A DNA stretch of 64,000 nt from Ustilaginoidea virens (taxonomy: Eukaryota > Ascomycota > Sordariomycetes > Hypocreales > Clavicipitaceae), in assembly GCF_000687475.1 (NCBI RefSeq), contig NC_057319.1, positions 4,144,001 to 4,208,000 of the forward strand, given 5' to 3'. Position 1 is the first letter of the stretch, and each line of letters begins with the position of its first letter. Below are positions 43,204 to 54,463 of this stretch, piece after piece. Under the pieces are notes generated by a model, which ran no database searches, was not told the DNA's origin, and saw nothing but the letters and a program-made list of their open reading frames with translations. The position numbers and the translations under genes were made by a program.

Positions 43204-46200
43204 ATGGATGAATTGTTCAACGTCTTCGAGGGCAAGCCGGAGCCCCAGAGCGCCAGCGACTCGGAGAGAGAACCTCAGAAGACCCGAACTCGAGACAAGA
43301 CCAAAAAGCGCAAGGCCGATGAAGCTATGAACGGCGTGGCAGAGGCGGATACGTCCAAGGGCGGCGCCGAAGTGGAAATGGGAAACGCAGCAGAGGCAGA
43401 GGCTCCAAAAGCGGAGGCCTCTGATGACGAGGATTCGGACACGCCCAGTCAACAAGACAAGAAGCGACGAAAGAAGGGAGACAAGGCTGATCCTGTCATG
43501 ACGGATACCTTCCAAACGGCAGAGTCGAGAGAAGTTGCTGGTGCGGCCACGCTGATCCCGCAGGAGTCGTCGTTGGTGCTTTCCCACAATATTCAACATC
43601 AGGTTGCTCTGCCACCGGATCTGGACTATGAGTACGTTCCCTTGTCAGAGCACAAATCACCCGAGAATCCCGCCAGGACGTGGAGTTTCAAACTGGACCC
43701 CTTCCAGAGCCTCTCCGTGGCCTCTATCGAACGGGACGAGAGTGTGCTGGTTTCGGCACACACTTCTGCCGGCAAAACGGTCGTTGCCGAATACGCCATC
43801 GCCCAATGCCTCCAACGCAACCAGCGAGTCATCTACACGAGCCCGATCAAGGCTCTGAGTAACCAGAAGTACCGCGATTTTGAAGCCATTTTTGGCGACG
43901 TGGGCTTGATGACTGGTGACGTAACCATCAATCCTACCGCGAGCTGCTTGGTCATGACCACGGAAATCTTGCGATCCATGCTGTATCGAGGGTCCGAGAT
44001 TATGCGAGAAGTCGCTTGGGTCGTCTTTGACGAGATTCACTACATGCGAGACAAGACCCGAGGCGTGGTCTGGGAGGAGACCATCATAATGCTGCCCGAC
44101 AAGGTACGGTATGTCTTCCTGTCTGCCACCATTCCGAACGCCTTTCAATTCGCGGAATGGATCGCAAAGATTCACCATCAGGCATGCCACGTCGTCTACA
44201 CGGATTTCCGACCGACTCCCCTCCAAAACTACTTCTTCCCAGCCGGTGGTAACGGAGCACGAATCGTGGTGGATGAAAAGGGCAACTTCAACGAGCAGAA
44301 CTTCAACTACGTCATGAAGGCGGTTGAGGAGAAGCAAGGCACCGAGTCGAATGACGTGAATGCAAAGCTCAAGGGCAAGGGCAAGGATAAGAAGATCAAC
44401 AAGGGTGGGCCGGATGAAGGTTCCGACATGCAAAAGATTGTTCGCATGACCATCAGGAAAAACTTCAACCCGGTCATCGTCTTCAACTTTAGCAAGCGAG
44501 AGTGCGAGAACATGGCAATGAACGTCGGCAACTTTTCGTTGAACGACGACTCGGAAAAGGCCATGGTGAACAAGGTCTTCCAGAGCGCCATCGAGAGCTT
44601 GTCCGAGCAAGACCGAGACCTACCTCAGATCCAGCATCTTCTACCCCTACTGAGGCGAGGAATCGGCGTGCATCACTCGGGCCTGCTGCCGATTCTGAAG
44701 GAGACGATTGAGATTCTGTTTCAAGAGTCGCTCATCAAGGTCCTGTTTGCCACCGAGACATTCTCCATCGGCTTGAACATGCCTGCCAAGACTGTCGTCT
44801 TCACGCAAGTCACCAAGTGGGATGGCGTCAAGAGACGTCCCCTGACCTCTTCAGAGTATATCCAGATGGCCGGCCGCGCCGGACGTCGTGGTCTCGATGC
44901 TCGCGGCATCGTCATCATGATGATTGACGACAAGCTGGAGCCGGACACCGCAAAAGAGATTGTTACGGGCGCGCAAGATAAACTCAACTCGGCATTCTAC
45001 CTGGGGTACAACATGATTCTCAATCTGCTCCGCATCGAGGCCATCTCGCCAGAGTACATGCTGGAAAGATGTTTCCACCAGTTTCAAAATGCCGCGAGCG
45101 TGCCGGCCCTCGAGAAGGAGCTCATAGCTCTGCAGCAGGAGCGGGACGCGCTGTCGATACCCGACGAGGCCACGATCAAGGACTACTATCAGATTCGTCA
45201 GCAGCTGAACATGTACACCAAGGACATGCGATGCGTCATCCAGCACCCCAGCCACTGCCTAAGCTTTCTTCAGCCCGGGCGTCTGGTGCAGATTCACAAT
45301 CCCAAGGAAGCCCAGGATAACGTTGCCGGAGGTCTTGATTTCGGGTGGGGGGTGGTCGTCAACCAAACTGCCCGCCGCGGGCCCAGGCTTGGCGAACCTG
45401 GATTCGAACCGCAGGAATCGTACATTATCGATGTCTTGCTCACCATCTCGGCGTCTAGCTCGGACTTTACGCCCGGTCAGCCGGCTGGCGACATGCCTCC
45501 GGGACTGCATCCCGCGGGCGTCGACGGCGACAAGATGGCGGCAGTTGTGCCGTGCTTGCTCACTTGCGTGAAGGCCATCAGCCAGCTCCGAATCTTCATG
45601 CCCAAGGACGGGTTGAAGGCCGAGGCGGACCGGGAGCAGGCGCGGAAGTCCTTGGCGGAGGTCAAGCGTCGATTCCCCGACGGCCTGCCGATCCTCGATC
45701 CGTTGGAGAACATGGACATTACGGACGACTCGTTCAAGAAGCTCCTGCGCAAGATTGAGGTTCTGGAATCGAGGCTGCTGGCCAACCCCCTGCACCTGTC
45801 GCCCATGCTGCCGTCTCTCTGGGACCAGTACAGCGAAAAGGTGCGTCTGGCGGACAAGGTCAAGGAGAAGAAGAAGGCCATTGCCAAGGCCCACAGCATT
45901 GCGCAAATGGACGAGCTCAAGTCCCGAAAACGGGTGCTCCGGCGCTTGGGCTTCATCAACGACGGCGAAGTGGTGCAGCTCAAAGCCCGAGTTGCCTGCG
46001 AGATCTCGTCGACCGAGGGCCACGAGCTGCTGCTGTCCGAGCTGCTCCTCGACCGGTTCTTCAACGAGCTCAACCCCGAGACGTGCGCCGCGGTGCTCAG
46101 CTGCTTCATCTTTGACGAAAAGGTCGAGACGCAGGCTCTGAAGGAGAACCTGCAGAAGCCCTATCGTGAGATCCAGGCCAAGGCACGCATCATTGCCAAG

Positions 46201-46574
46201 GTCAGCCAAGAATGCAAGCTCAACGTCAACGAGGAAGAGTACGTGACGAGCCTCAAGTGGCAGTTGATGGAGACGGTCTATGCCTGGGCGCAAGGCAAGC
46301 CGTTTTCCGAGATTTGGTATGTTCACCCCCGCCTGCCCGCCCTCGTAGAGCCCGTACATGCGTGACAATGTTACTGACGCGCCGGGGATGCAGCAAAATG
46401 ACCAACGTGTTTGAAGGCTCGTTGATCCGCCTCTTCCGCCGCCTGGAAGAGCTGCTGCGACAGATGGCCCAGGCTGCCAAGGTGATGGGCAACGAAGACT
46501 TGACCAAGAAGTTTGAGGAGTGCCTGCAAAAGGTCAGGAGGGATATTGTGGCGGCCCAGAGTTTGTACCTGTAG
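43204..46574 (+). CDS. mtr4: Mtr4/Dob1, exosome-associated DExH RNA helicase
   Basis: Nuclear ATP-dependent 3'-5' RNA helicase feeding rRNA precursors and aberrant RNAs to the exosome, and part of TRAMP. I read join(43204..46316,46394..46574), 1097 aa. The 77-bp intron (GTATGT...TGCAG) joins GKPFSEI-C to KMTNVFEGSLIR in phase 2. The open frame extends 44 codons upstream without family similarity, so I use ATG 43204 (MDELFNVFEG). Visible motifs are Walker A AHTSAGKT (K191), DEIH at 276-279, SATIPN, and QMAGRAGRRG (motif VI). The KOW/arch insertion follows, and the C-terminal helical domain ends in the family-typical RRDIVAAQSLYL. The length is normal for Mtr4 rather than Ski2. Confidence 0.95.
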
Positions 46575-47122
46575 GGCTTTGATTTGGATAGTATACTGGG
46601 ATTAGTGCCTGCTTGCCGGCGTGTCTGGGCTTTTTTTTTAAAGGGGGGGGGAGTTGTGACGAGGATTGGCACAGCGTTCTGTTGCGTCTTTGCGTCTTTG
46701 CGTCTTTGCGTCTTTTCGTCTTTTGCGTCGAGAGTTTGATTTGATGCATTTGGGGAGGGGGGAGACAGGCCGATTCATCACCTGGCGCATATTCTATACA
46801 GGCCGACTTGCTGGCTATTTTCCAAGAGTATTTGCCGAGGGTTGATTGTGTCTTTGACAATCTGGCCGACTGCGCCATATAGAAGACGAGAACAGCCGTA
46901 TATATAAGATGCTTGACAAGATGATGCTTTTGTGTTTCCGTCTTTCCGTCTTACGTTTTTGCGTAACACGCACCTCAAATCTACGCTAATACTAAATCTA
47001 GATACGAGGTATCAACGCATCCCATTCCCCGTAAATGCATCAAGGAACGCCTCCCCCCCCCCCCCCAGGCACCACCAATGCGCCAAATTGCCTTGCAGCA
47101 AACACCTTGCCCCAGGCCTCCG
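46575..47122. other. Convergent 3' intergenic region
   Basis: Lies between the stops of Mtr4 (+) and Dsc3 (-). It holds a GCGTCTTT array at 46684-46729, a G-tract at about 46644-46651 and a C-tract at 47053-47066. No gene is seen. Confidence 0.5.
46684..46729. repeat. Imperfect 8-bp tandem repeat (GCGTCTTT)
   Basis: About five head-to-tail copies of GCGTCTTT with one-base variants near the end, downstream of Mtr4. It is non-coding. Confidence 0.85.
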
Positions 47123-47965
47123 TCATCGCTCCCCCGACATGCCCATGACTACGCCCACGGTGATGCTCAGGACGATGCCGGAGCTCACAAAGATCTGCCA
47201 CTTGTCGCTCCAGACGCCCTGCCTCAGCAACCAGGTCAGGCTGCCGAGCGGGAAGAAGAAGCCGACCATCATGCCCCGGATGAGCACGTCCAGCACGCTC
47301 GACATGTTGCCCACGTCGTCGAGCGGGTTCGCCGGCGCCGAGGGCAGCTCGCCGGCGTTGGTGTCGATCCACTCGTCCTCCAGGCCGCGCAGGGCGTCGG
47401 GCGACGGCGCGGCGTCCGGGGCGAACCGCTCGGTCTGGATGGAGGCGAACTGCGCGCGCAGGGTGGCGATCTCGGACGCGGAGAAGCCCGCCTGCAGGAG
47501 GCGGTCGAAGCCCCTTGGGCGGGAGCGCGCGCGCGGGCGGCGGCGATTCGCGGCGGCGGCGGCGGGCTCGGCGGGCGCGGCGGAGGGCGGTCGCGCCGCC
47601 GAGGCCTGCTCGTCGATGAGCTCCCGCGGCGAGAGGTCGTCGCCGATGGAGCAGTTGAGGTATGTTCGCGCGGGGGGGGGGCGGCCGGCCACGGCCTTGC
47701 CCTTGCCCTTGGCGGAAGGGGGTGGTGGTGGTGACGGCGGCGGCGGCGGTGCTGCGGGGAGTTTGAGGACGGCGCTGAGGGCCGCAGGGTCGGGGAGGAT
47801 GCGGCCCTGGTGGATGAGGCGGAGGCGGGAGCGGGTGGCGAGGCGCGTGCGCAGGAGGTGCTTGAGGGCGAGGACGGTGGTGGTGTGCGGGTGGGGGATG
47901 TCGAGGTCGATGTCGGGGATGGAGGTGGAGAAGCGCACGGTGACGAGGAGGGGATGCGACCCCAT
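47123..47965 (-). CDS. dsc3: DSC E3 ubiquitin ligase complex subunit 3 (Dsc3)
   Basis: Dsc3 is a membrane subunit of the Golgi/endosome DSC E3 ligase, which promotes cleavage of SREBP in fungi and degrades membrane proteins. Single exon, 280 aa. Residues 1-70 form a ubiquitin-like domain (LLVTVRFSTSIPDIDLDI...LRLIHQGRILPDPAALSAVL). A Pro/Ala-rich linker follows, with strong GC bias. The C-terminal domain contains GFDRLLQAGFSASEIATLRAQF and EDEWIDTNAGE, then two membrane segments (VLIRGMMVGFFFPLGSLTWLL and a final VSSGIVLSITVGVVMGM). This order of ubiquitin-like and C-terminal domains (DUF2407 pair) is specific to Dsc3. A larger opposite-frame reading in this region is a GC-driven shadow. Confidence 0.9.
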   Translation of the reverse strand: MGSHPLLVTVRFSTSIPDIDLDIPHPHTTTVLALKHLLRTRLATRSRLRLIHQGRILPDPAALSAVLKLPAAPPPPPSPPPPPSAKGKGKAVAGRPPPARTYLNCSIGDDLSPRELIDEQASAARPPSAAPAEPAAAAANRRRPRARSRPRGFDRLLQAGFSASEIATLRAQFASIQTERFAPDAAPSPDALRGLEDEWIDTNAGELPSAPANPLDDVGNMSSVLDVLIRGMMVGFFFPLGSLTWLLRQGVWSDKWQIFVSSGIVLSITVGVVMGMSGER

Positions 47966-48308
47966 GATGGGAGAGTTGGCGGTTGGCAGTTGATCGTTGG
48001 CGAGGTTGATTCAAGATGGGAGGGGACGGCGGCGGGAGCAGGGAAGCAGTGGAGAAGTGGAGAAGTGGAGAAGTGGGCCGGGACACCCGATTGGCCGCCT
48101 GGCGTCCGGGGGTGTCGGTTTACGTCATCGCCTTTTCGATCTTTCGTACAAGCATTTCATCCCACCCTGCAACAATATCCCACGAGATTATCGCGTAGAA
48201 AATGATCTTCCCCGGCTCGGCTTGCACACAGATACCTCCCCCATTACCAGGACCCGTTGACCCGCCTGTGCAACCCCTCGTCTAACCGCACTGCCCATTC
48301 GCCCGCCG
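47966..48308. other. Intergenic region upstream of Dsc3
   Basis: 343 bp between the Dsc3 start and the kinase remnant stop. It has three copies of GTGGAGAA at about 48049-48072. It must contain the Dsc3 promoter. No gene is seen. Confidence 0.5.
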
Positions 48309-48500
48309 CTACGACCGCCGAATCCACTCGTGCTGCAAGAGTTCCGCCGCAGACTTTCGCAACGTCGGGTCGATTTCCAGCATGCCTCTGATGAAGTCGA
48401 TAAAGATGGCCACTTCGGCTTCCGGCATGTCGCAGGGCTTGATAAAGGGCTTCTCTTTGCCATTGACCAAGCGCTCGAGGCTGGTGGCCTTGAAGTGGTT
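48309..48500 (-). pseudogene. Remnant of a protein kinase C-lobe (SRPK-like 3' end)
   Basis: The minus strand from 48500 to the stop at 48309-48311 encodes about 63 residues, beginning NHFKATSLERLVNGKEKPF and ending AELLQHEWIRRS. The segment FIDFIRGMLEIDPTLRKSAAELLQHEW is the typical last helix of a eukaryotic kinase domain, close to SRPK-type kinases. The frame continues only about 12 codons further to a stop near 48545. No ATG, ATP-binding or HRD segment is present upstream. The break coincides with the start of the AT-rich block, so the 5' part of the gene seems lost through insertion or deletion. It could instead be the last exon of a gene whose upstream exons I fail to see. Confidence 0.7.
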
Positions 48501-48529
48501 GATTCGAATAAGCTTTCCTGCTGAGACCG

Positions 48530-50152
48530 CGCTACACTCTCTTTTCTATAGGTGCGCCTTATATCCTAGCGATTCCAATATTTGCCTCTATAAAAAGAGA
48601 AGCTGCTAGTATCGGAATCGCTATCGTAAGGTGCCTAATTGGGCATATTGCAACGGATGTGCCGCGCATACTGCTGTATACACGATGTGGCCCCTTTTGC
48701 CCCTTTACCCCTGAGCCCGGTAGGGCACGCGGGCAGCCCGGCCCGACTGCGCTGATATATATAACTATAATACGCATAAAAAGGCTATATTGTGTAATTA
48801 CCCTCTTTTGCTTCCTTTCTTCCTTCTCAGATAGTTAGTTATTAGTAAAGTCAATAAATCCTTTACTTAGTGACCTCACGGTATATAATACCACGCGCGC
48901 GACCCTACGTACAACTAGGTACCCCGAGTTTATATTAATACTAAGGGCAATCACTAGACTGTGGATATGTTCACAGAGGCTGGGGATTTTATAACAAAGA
49001 AGCATATGTATCCTGAGGTTCCTATTGATCAAAAAAAGTAGCACCTACGCACATGGTAATTAACATAATAATCTCGCGTACGAAGCAATTGCCTTTAAGA
49101 CACCGCTTAGAGATCCTAATGTGAACATAGTACAAACTAAGAGATGCAAGAAAAAGTCCTCACTGTTCAGCAGCGAGACCTAGTTTGGAGGATGACTAAA
49201 AAGATATCAAGGTGGGTGATTTGCGGGGAAGATTTGAAAGTTTCTTCTGAAATGAAAGCGAAAGGCAATTCGGAATTAGGTGCTTTGAGTTCCTTGTATT
49301 TCTTCTATCTATAGGTGAGAGGATACAGATGAGTTATATATTCTTACTATGACTAGTCCCACTAATTTATGGAGTAATAGCCCTCTTTACTAGACTTAGC
49401 ATAATTATGAAGGTCGTATGCAGTTTGACGCAGTCTGTAATATTGGGTGCTATATCTTCAGTACGTCGGCTATATATCACTTAATAATGATATATATAGC
49501 CATTCTACTATATATCCTGCCTCTTATCGGAATTGCATTTCAAGCGCATACGTTGATAATCTCCCTTGTGACTGGCCGCGGCCGCGACACCCTCCTCGTG
49601 TCGCTTGCCAACAGGCTCGAGCCTATTGCTTCCTCGAGAAGATCGTAGGGATAGCCTTAGCACTTGCTAAGTAGGCCGAAGTTCCTTATTAAGTACCCTT
49701 AGTCTTATTGATAAAATGTCTGGTGTTTATAGCTCCGAGCTAAAAAATAGATGCAAGAATACTCTTCTGTTTTGGGTTTAGTTCCTACGACCTGTTAAAA
49801 GCAATGTCGCTACGGAGTGTCGAATAATCGTTGTATGGGGAAGCGGCTCTGGCGCCCGGAGGCCCCTCACCGCCCTGGGCAGAATCCAGAGCTCGGTACG
49901 GAGTAATTCTCCAATCATTTTCAATCTACATTAGCTTCTTCACCTTGGCCGAGCACGACAAGCGTTGTATCGCCATCGCCACCGCCACCGCCATCGCATC
50001 CATTGTCATCGCATCTATCATCATCGCATCCATCGCCATCGCATCCATCGCCAGCTTCGCTTCCAGCATACTGCCCCAATCCCCCCCCCCCCCCCCCCCC
50101 CCCCGAGATCCTAGATCCTCTTGCACAAGCTCACACGACGCCGGCATGTGGC
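48530..50152. other. AT-rich gene-free block and Ima1 upstream region
   Basis: About 48530-49830 is clearly richer in A+T than its surroundings, with many TATA-type dinucleotide runs (for example about 48755-48775 and 49486-49500) and no credible ORF. A short GC-rich island at about 49560-49640 looks like a surviving coding fragment, but I cannot identify it. An exact TACGGAGTA word lies at 49897-49905. From about 49970 to 50100 there are CATCGC/CATCGCATC repeats and a C-tract just before the Ima1 start. It may be a decayed, RIP-affected transposon; no terminal repeats were found. Confidence 0.5.
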
Positions 50153-52521
50153 ATGGCACGCTTCCGACGCCCCAAGTACCTGACTTGCTTCTACTGCGGC
50201 AAAAGGTCCGGGCTCAAGTTTGACGCCTCCATCCGCGACTTCCAGTGTCTGCACTGCGACGCGACCAACCATCTAGACCAGGTGCGACATGAACCCCCCC
50301 CCCCCCCCCCTCGCGCCCAACCAGCTTTTCGCCCCGAAACCCCAATCCCACCCCCAGCTCACCGTGTTGCCCTTCAAAGAATGGCGAAATCACAGACCCT
50401 CCCGTCCCGACCGACCGCGAACCTGCCCCCGCCGCCGTGCAGTACGCCGCGCCGCAGCCGAGCGCCCCTACGTCGCAGCCCCCCCGCGCCATCTTCTGCG
50501 CCACCTGCCTCAAGAACCAGCACCTGTTCACGACATGCCTCGCCCAGTATCTCCCGGACGACCCCTCCGACCCCGACTACCCCGAGCTGGAGCGCAACTA
50601 CTACCGCTACCGGCGCGACCTCGAGAGACGCTACCCGCAGGTCTGCCGCGAGTGCGCGGCCAGGGTCGAGGACGGCATTCGCAGGGCGGGATACACCGCC
50701 AAGACGGACCACCTGCGGCGCATGATGGACCGGAGCCGCGGCAAGAAGACGCGCGCCCTGACCGGGCTGGACTGCGCCAGCGCGCTGGGCGAGACGCTGT
50801 GGCGCGCCGGCTTCGTCCTGCAGATGCTGTGGCACTCGGCCGTGGTTTCGGAGGCGCTGCGGCAGGCGCTGCGGCAGGCGCTGCGGCAGGGTGACGGCGG
50901 GATGCGCGACCCCGATGGTGGTGATGGTCAGGCTGCGCTGTCGACGTTGGTTTCGACGCTGGCGCGAGCCGCGAGCTGCTTGCCAGCCGGGGGTGCTCTG
51001 ATCCGATGGAGCCTCAAGGCGGGCATCCTCTCCGCGTGGTGGAACCCGCATTTCGTGCAGGCGAACCGGGGATTCACGAGGCATCTGCTGGGCTTTGCGC
51101 AGTGGTACGCCTTTCAAGGCCTGGCCATCGTCTTGCGCGTCGTGTCTCGCGGCTTGGACGCCCACGCGCAGACGGCTGGTTCGGCGAGCGCCAGGCTCGG
51201 CGCCCACGCGGCAATGGCTGCCGTCACGGCCATGGTAAGGAACAAGACCGGTGCACACACAAAAGCGCGGACTCATGAAGCATCTTTTCTCACCCTGACG
51301 CAGGTTTTCATTCTGGCCGGGCGATCTATTCGCGTCGATACGACACCTCTCTTTGCCACGTACGACAGACCCTTGATGCCCGACCAAGGCGTCGCGTCTG
51401 CGAGCCGAGGGACGAGCCGAGGGACACGGGATGACGTGAAAACATTCTCCGACCTTGTCAATGACGCCTTGGATTCCGCCGACGTGACTCCTCAAAGGCC
51501 AGCCTCGGCCGCCGTCGCTCCATCACCTCAATCCCCCTTCGGGGCTCGACCCCCAGTGACTACCTTTCGACCAACGTCTGGAGACACGCATCAGCCAGGG
51601 ACGCCGAGCAAGCATGCGCAGCAGCAGCCCCAGTACGACCAAGAGATGGATTGGTCGCCAATCACACCCCAACACCAACACCGGGCCTTCAACGACGACC
51701 CGACGTCGACGCCTGGCAGGTTTGGACAGATCGGCAGCCACCAAGGCTCTGGTCCACCGGGATCAGAACCCAGGGGTCCGTTCTGGTACAGGGTCCCGGC
51801 CGCGCCTGTGGAGCCTGCTCGAAGGCTGAGAAACCCGGGCTGGTCTCCAGCACCAGCACCAGCACCAGCACCAGCAAAAGAGCAGCCTGCCGAGAGCGGG
51901 AAAGCCATGTTCACCCGACGAGGACACAAGCCGACGGCGTCCCAAACTAGTGTCTTTAGCGACGCCAGCGGGGCCGTCGAGTTCAAGCAGCCTCGCTTTT
52001 TCGCGCCGCAGAAGGACCAGGACGCGAGCTCTCTGGCAGATTTACTCAGCCAGAGCTTCAGCCTGGGCCAGGACCGAGACACAGACCAGCAAGACGACGG
52101 ATCCGCCTCCACGCCGGGCCGCCGACGCCCAGAACCGGCCAGCAGGGACAGGAACCCGCATCGGCATCAACTACAAGCAACTATTGTTACGGTCCTGTTA
52201 TCGCTATGGCTGCTAGCCATGTTCGTGGCCATCCCCTCCTTGCGGGAAGTGCAGCTTGCCACGCTTTTTGCCGCCGCCGGCTGCATAGCGTTCGGTGGCA
52301 CAGGCGACGCCCGCCAGCTGCTGGTTCGATCGCGCCCGAGGCCCGCTGCTTACGTGCTATCGGGAATCTGCGTGGCCGAACTGGCCGTCGTTTGCTGGGC
52401 CGGATCCAAGGTGTGGAGCGGTCAATCAAAGGAGGTGGAGTGGCATTGTGTCGGGGTCTTGACCACGATGCTTGTGCACCGGGCGGCGAGTGCAAGGCTG
52501 CGAGGGCATCATGGTGGGTGA
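50153..52521 (+). CDS. ima1: Ima1-type integral inner nuclear membrane protein
   Basis: Homologue of fission yeast Ima1 and mammalian Samp1/NET5 (TMEM201), linked to nuclear envelope-chromatin-cytoskeleton coupling. I read join(50153..50281,50380..51234,51304..52521), 733 aa. Intron 1 (98 bp, GTGCGA...AAAG) joins ATNHLDQ to NGEITDPPVPT, restoring the Ima1 N-terminal domain. Intron 2 (69 bp, GTAAGG...GCAG) is in frame and stop-free, so its use is inferred. Cysteine pairs CFYCG, CLHC, CATC and CREC suggest zinc binding. A C-terminal set of hydrophobic segments (about residues 620-715) fits multiple membrane passes. A 12-bp triplication encodes ALRQALRQALRQ (50854-50889). A C-tract lies in intron 1. 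It is a conserved gene inside the accessory-looking stretch. Confidence 0.87.
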
Positions 52522-54152
52522 TGCGTTTTTTTTTTTCTTTTTTCGACATGCGAGGGCTGGGGTTGCTTTCAATGGATGGCGTTGAGCATTTTGGTCTGGA
52601 GGTCTGTTGCCTCCCCTCCTTGGCGGGGGTGATGTACATACGGAACGGGAACATGTAGATAGATGACCTCGTATACTCACTTTACATTGGGCCGTTTCTC
52701 ACTGCTGCCGGACATCGTTGACGGAGTGCGTCTTTGCCAACCACGCGCCTGCCAGATCCATGTAGTCAAGTTTGCAGGGCTGCAGGTTTGCAGCTAAAAG
52801 ACGGGGGCGCTGTGGATGCGTACTTTCTCTGCGGCGACGTCTTATCCCCATTCCGCTCTTTCAAGCCCGCGTAGCGAAAAATTGCCGGGAATTTCGGGGA
52901 TAACCGCATCAGTAGCGATCGTGGGACCCCGGTCACTGCCAAGAAGAAGCACCCGCCTGAGCTGGTCCTCGACTTGCTCGATAACATCGAGGCTTGCAGG
53001 GGACGCTGAGCCTGGCTTGGCCAAGGAGTGGGAGGTGCCTGCGCGCCAAGGCGTACTGCTCTCCCAGGACAAAGGTCGAGGGCGTCGAGTGAGAAGCTTG
53101 GGCCGTGATGGAGCAGCTTCGAAGGAAAGTAGCGCTATCCTTGGCGATAGGGGGGAAAAAGAGATGAGAGAAACTTTTGCTCTTGATCCTTGGTACATGT
53201 CAGGTTTCAACACCTGGGGTGGCGTGGCTTGCTCCAGATTCCTGTTTCACCGCGTCAGCTTGCACCTGCAGGTATAAATCTTGGTGCTTGATCTATGCTG
53301 TATAATACATGTTCCACAGCGAGTACTTTGTAGGCAAAGAGGAATCTTTGATGCCAGCCAAGTCAACCGTGGCCTCAATTCATCACAGTCATCGCGACGC
53401 AAAAGTGAGCTCGACGTACCCTTGCAACTGATGCCCCGGCCTGCCTCTTCATGTGAATTGTCGCCTTCTCGGAATGCAGGGCGAGTCTGGAGCCGAGTTA
53501 CAATAGATTGTTGGTGCCCAATCACATCAAGTGTACGTAACGCCTGTTCCCAGCATTCCAGCGGATTGTGTACTTCAGCTTGCCATGGCACACACGCAAT
53601 GCAAGATGTACTGCGTATACTCCGTACTGGCTTTCAAAACCCCCCCGGGGGGGGAAGGCTGGCTCTGGGTGCAGGCGAACCGGCTCCCTCCCTCTGCCAG
53701 GGTCGGCACCCACGGTGGATGCCATTGTGAGGGTGACTCTGGTCACCCCAACATGATCTCGTTGACCTTGACAATTGTGCTTTTCTCCCGAGGCCACTGG
53801 CTTGTCGTCGGGGGTTGCCTGCGCTGCCGCTGATGTGCAATGTCCCTTGACCTGGTGATACCTTTTGTGACTGGCGATATGAGTCTCGGATAGTTGCTGT
53901 GAGATGAAAAAATGAACGGCCGGATGGTTTCCGTGGTTGGGTGATTTGAAGAGGAAGGGAAAGCCTTGTTGGAGCTAAGAGTTCTGTTTCGCCAGACCTG
54001 GTTCTGGAGTAGGGCCTGGCCGTTTCATGATATATAAGAAATCTCGTTGCCTGCCAACCGAAGGCTCCTATATTTCCCTCCCATGGCAGTCAACCAAGAA
54101 ACGAAATCCTGGAAAATTCTTAATTCTTACCCTCTTCGCAACTCTTTCTACC
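52522..54152. other. Intergenic region, 1.6 kb
   Basis: No supported gene. ORFs of 123-153 codons at 52816-53277 overlap on both strands and carry no motif I know. One exact TACTCCGTA word is at 53618-53626. A C/G mirror run lies at about 53641-53656. A TATATAAG element at about 54031-54038 lies 115-122 bp before the next candidate start. Confidence 0.4.
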
Positions 54153-54463
54153 ATGGCCTCGAAATCCACCAAGTCCATTTCCTCTCTCGATCCCGAGAAC
54201 GGTTCGGTCAAGGACAGCACCACCAGACGACCACCTGATGTGCAGCACAAGTGAGTCCACAGCTACAACGCATGCAATGACTTCTGACCTGGATTAGCAA
54301 TGACCCTGCTCAGCAGGCCACCAACCCAATGTTGACTCGCTGGGTGTACGAGACACGCCTCGAGGAGCTTCCACTCGTCGACCGAATGCTTCAGAAGAAC
54401 GCAGGAACACAAAAGAAGAAAGAGAGCAGGGGGGAATCCAGGTCTTGAGGTTACCTAGCTTTT
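54153..54463 (+). CDS. Hypothetical small protein, 87 aa, two exons
   Basis: Candidate only. join(54153..54250,54298..54463) gives MASKSTKSISSLDPENG... spliced by a 47-bp GTGAGT...TTAG intron in phase 2 to NNDPAQQATNP, then TRWVYETRLEELPLVDRMLQ and a Lys-rich end. Support: a TATATAAG element at about 54031, a C/T-rich leader, a start codon in good context (ACCATGGCC) and a canonical donor. Against: no recognised family, a short product, and an accessory neighbourhood. It may be the surviving 5' end of a longer, truncated gene; the N-terminal Ser/Thr-rich cytoplasmic style resembles the start of some fungal membrane transporters, but this is weak. Confidence 0.35.

Noticed and set aside
43657..46368. 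Long minus-strand ORFs (317 and 369 codons) opposite Mtr4
   Set aside because: Antisense shadows of Mtr4; helicase motifs are on the plus strand.
47040..48086. 348-codon minus-strand ORF overlapping Dsc3
   Set aside because: It is a shifted frame of Dsc3 with Pro/Arg/His repeats only; the Dsc3 frame has domain and membrane features.
52816..53277. Overlapping ORFs of 153 (+) and 123 (-) codons
   Set aside because: Neither strand has a recognised motif or a convincing start context; they most likely arise by chance in GC-balanced DNA.
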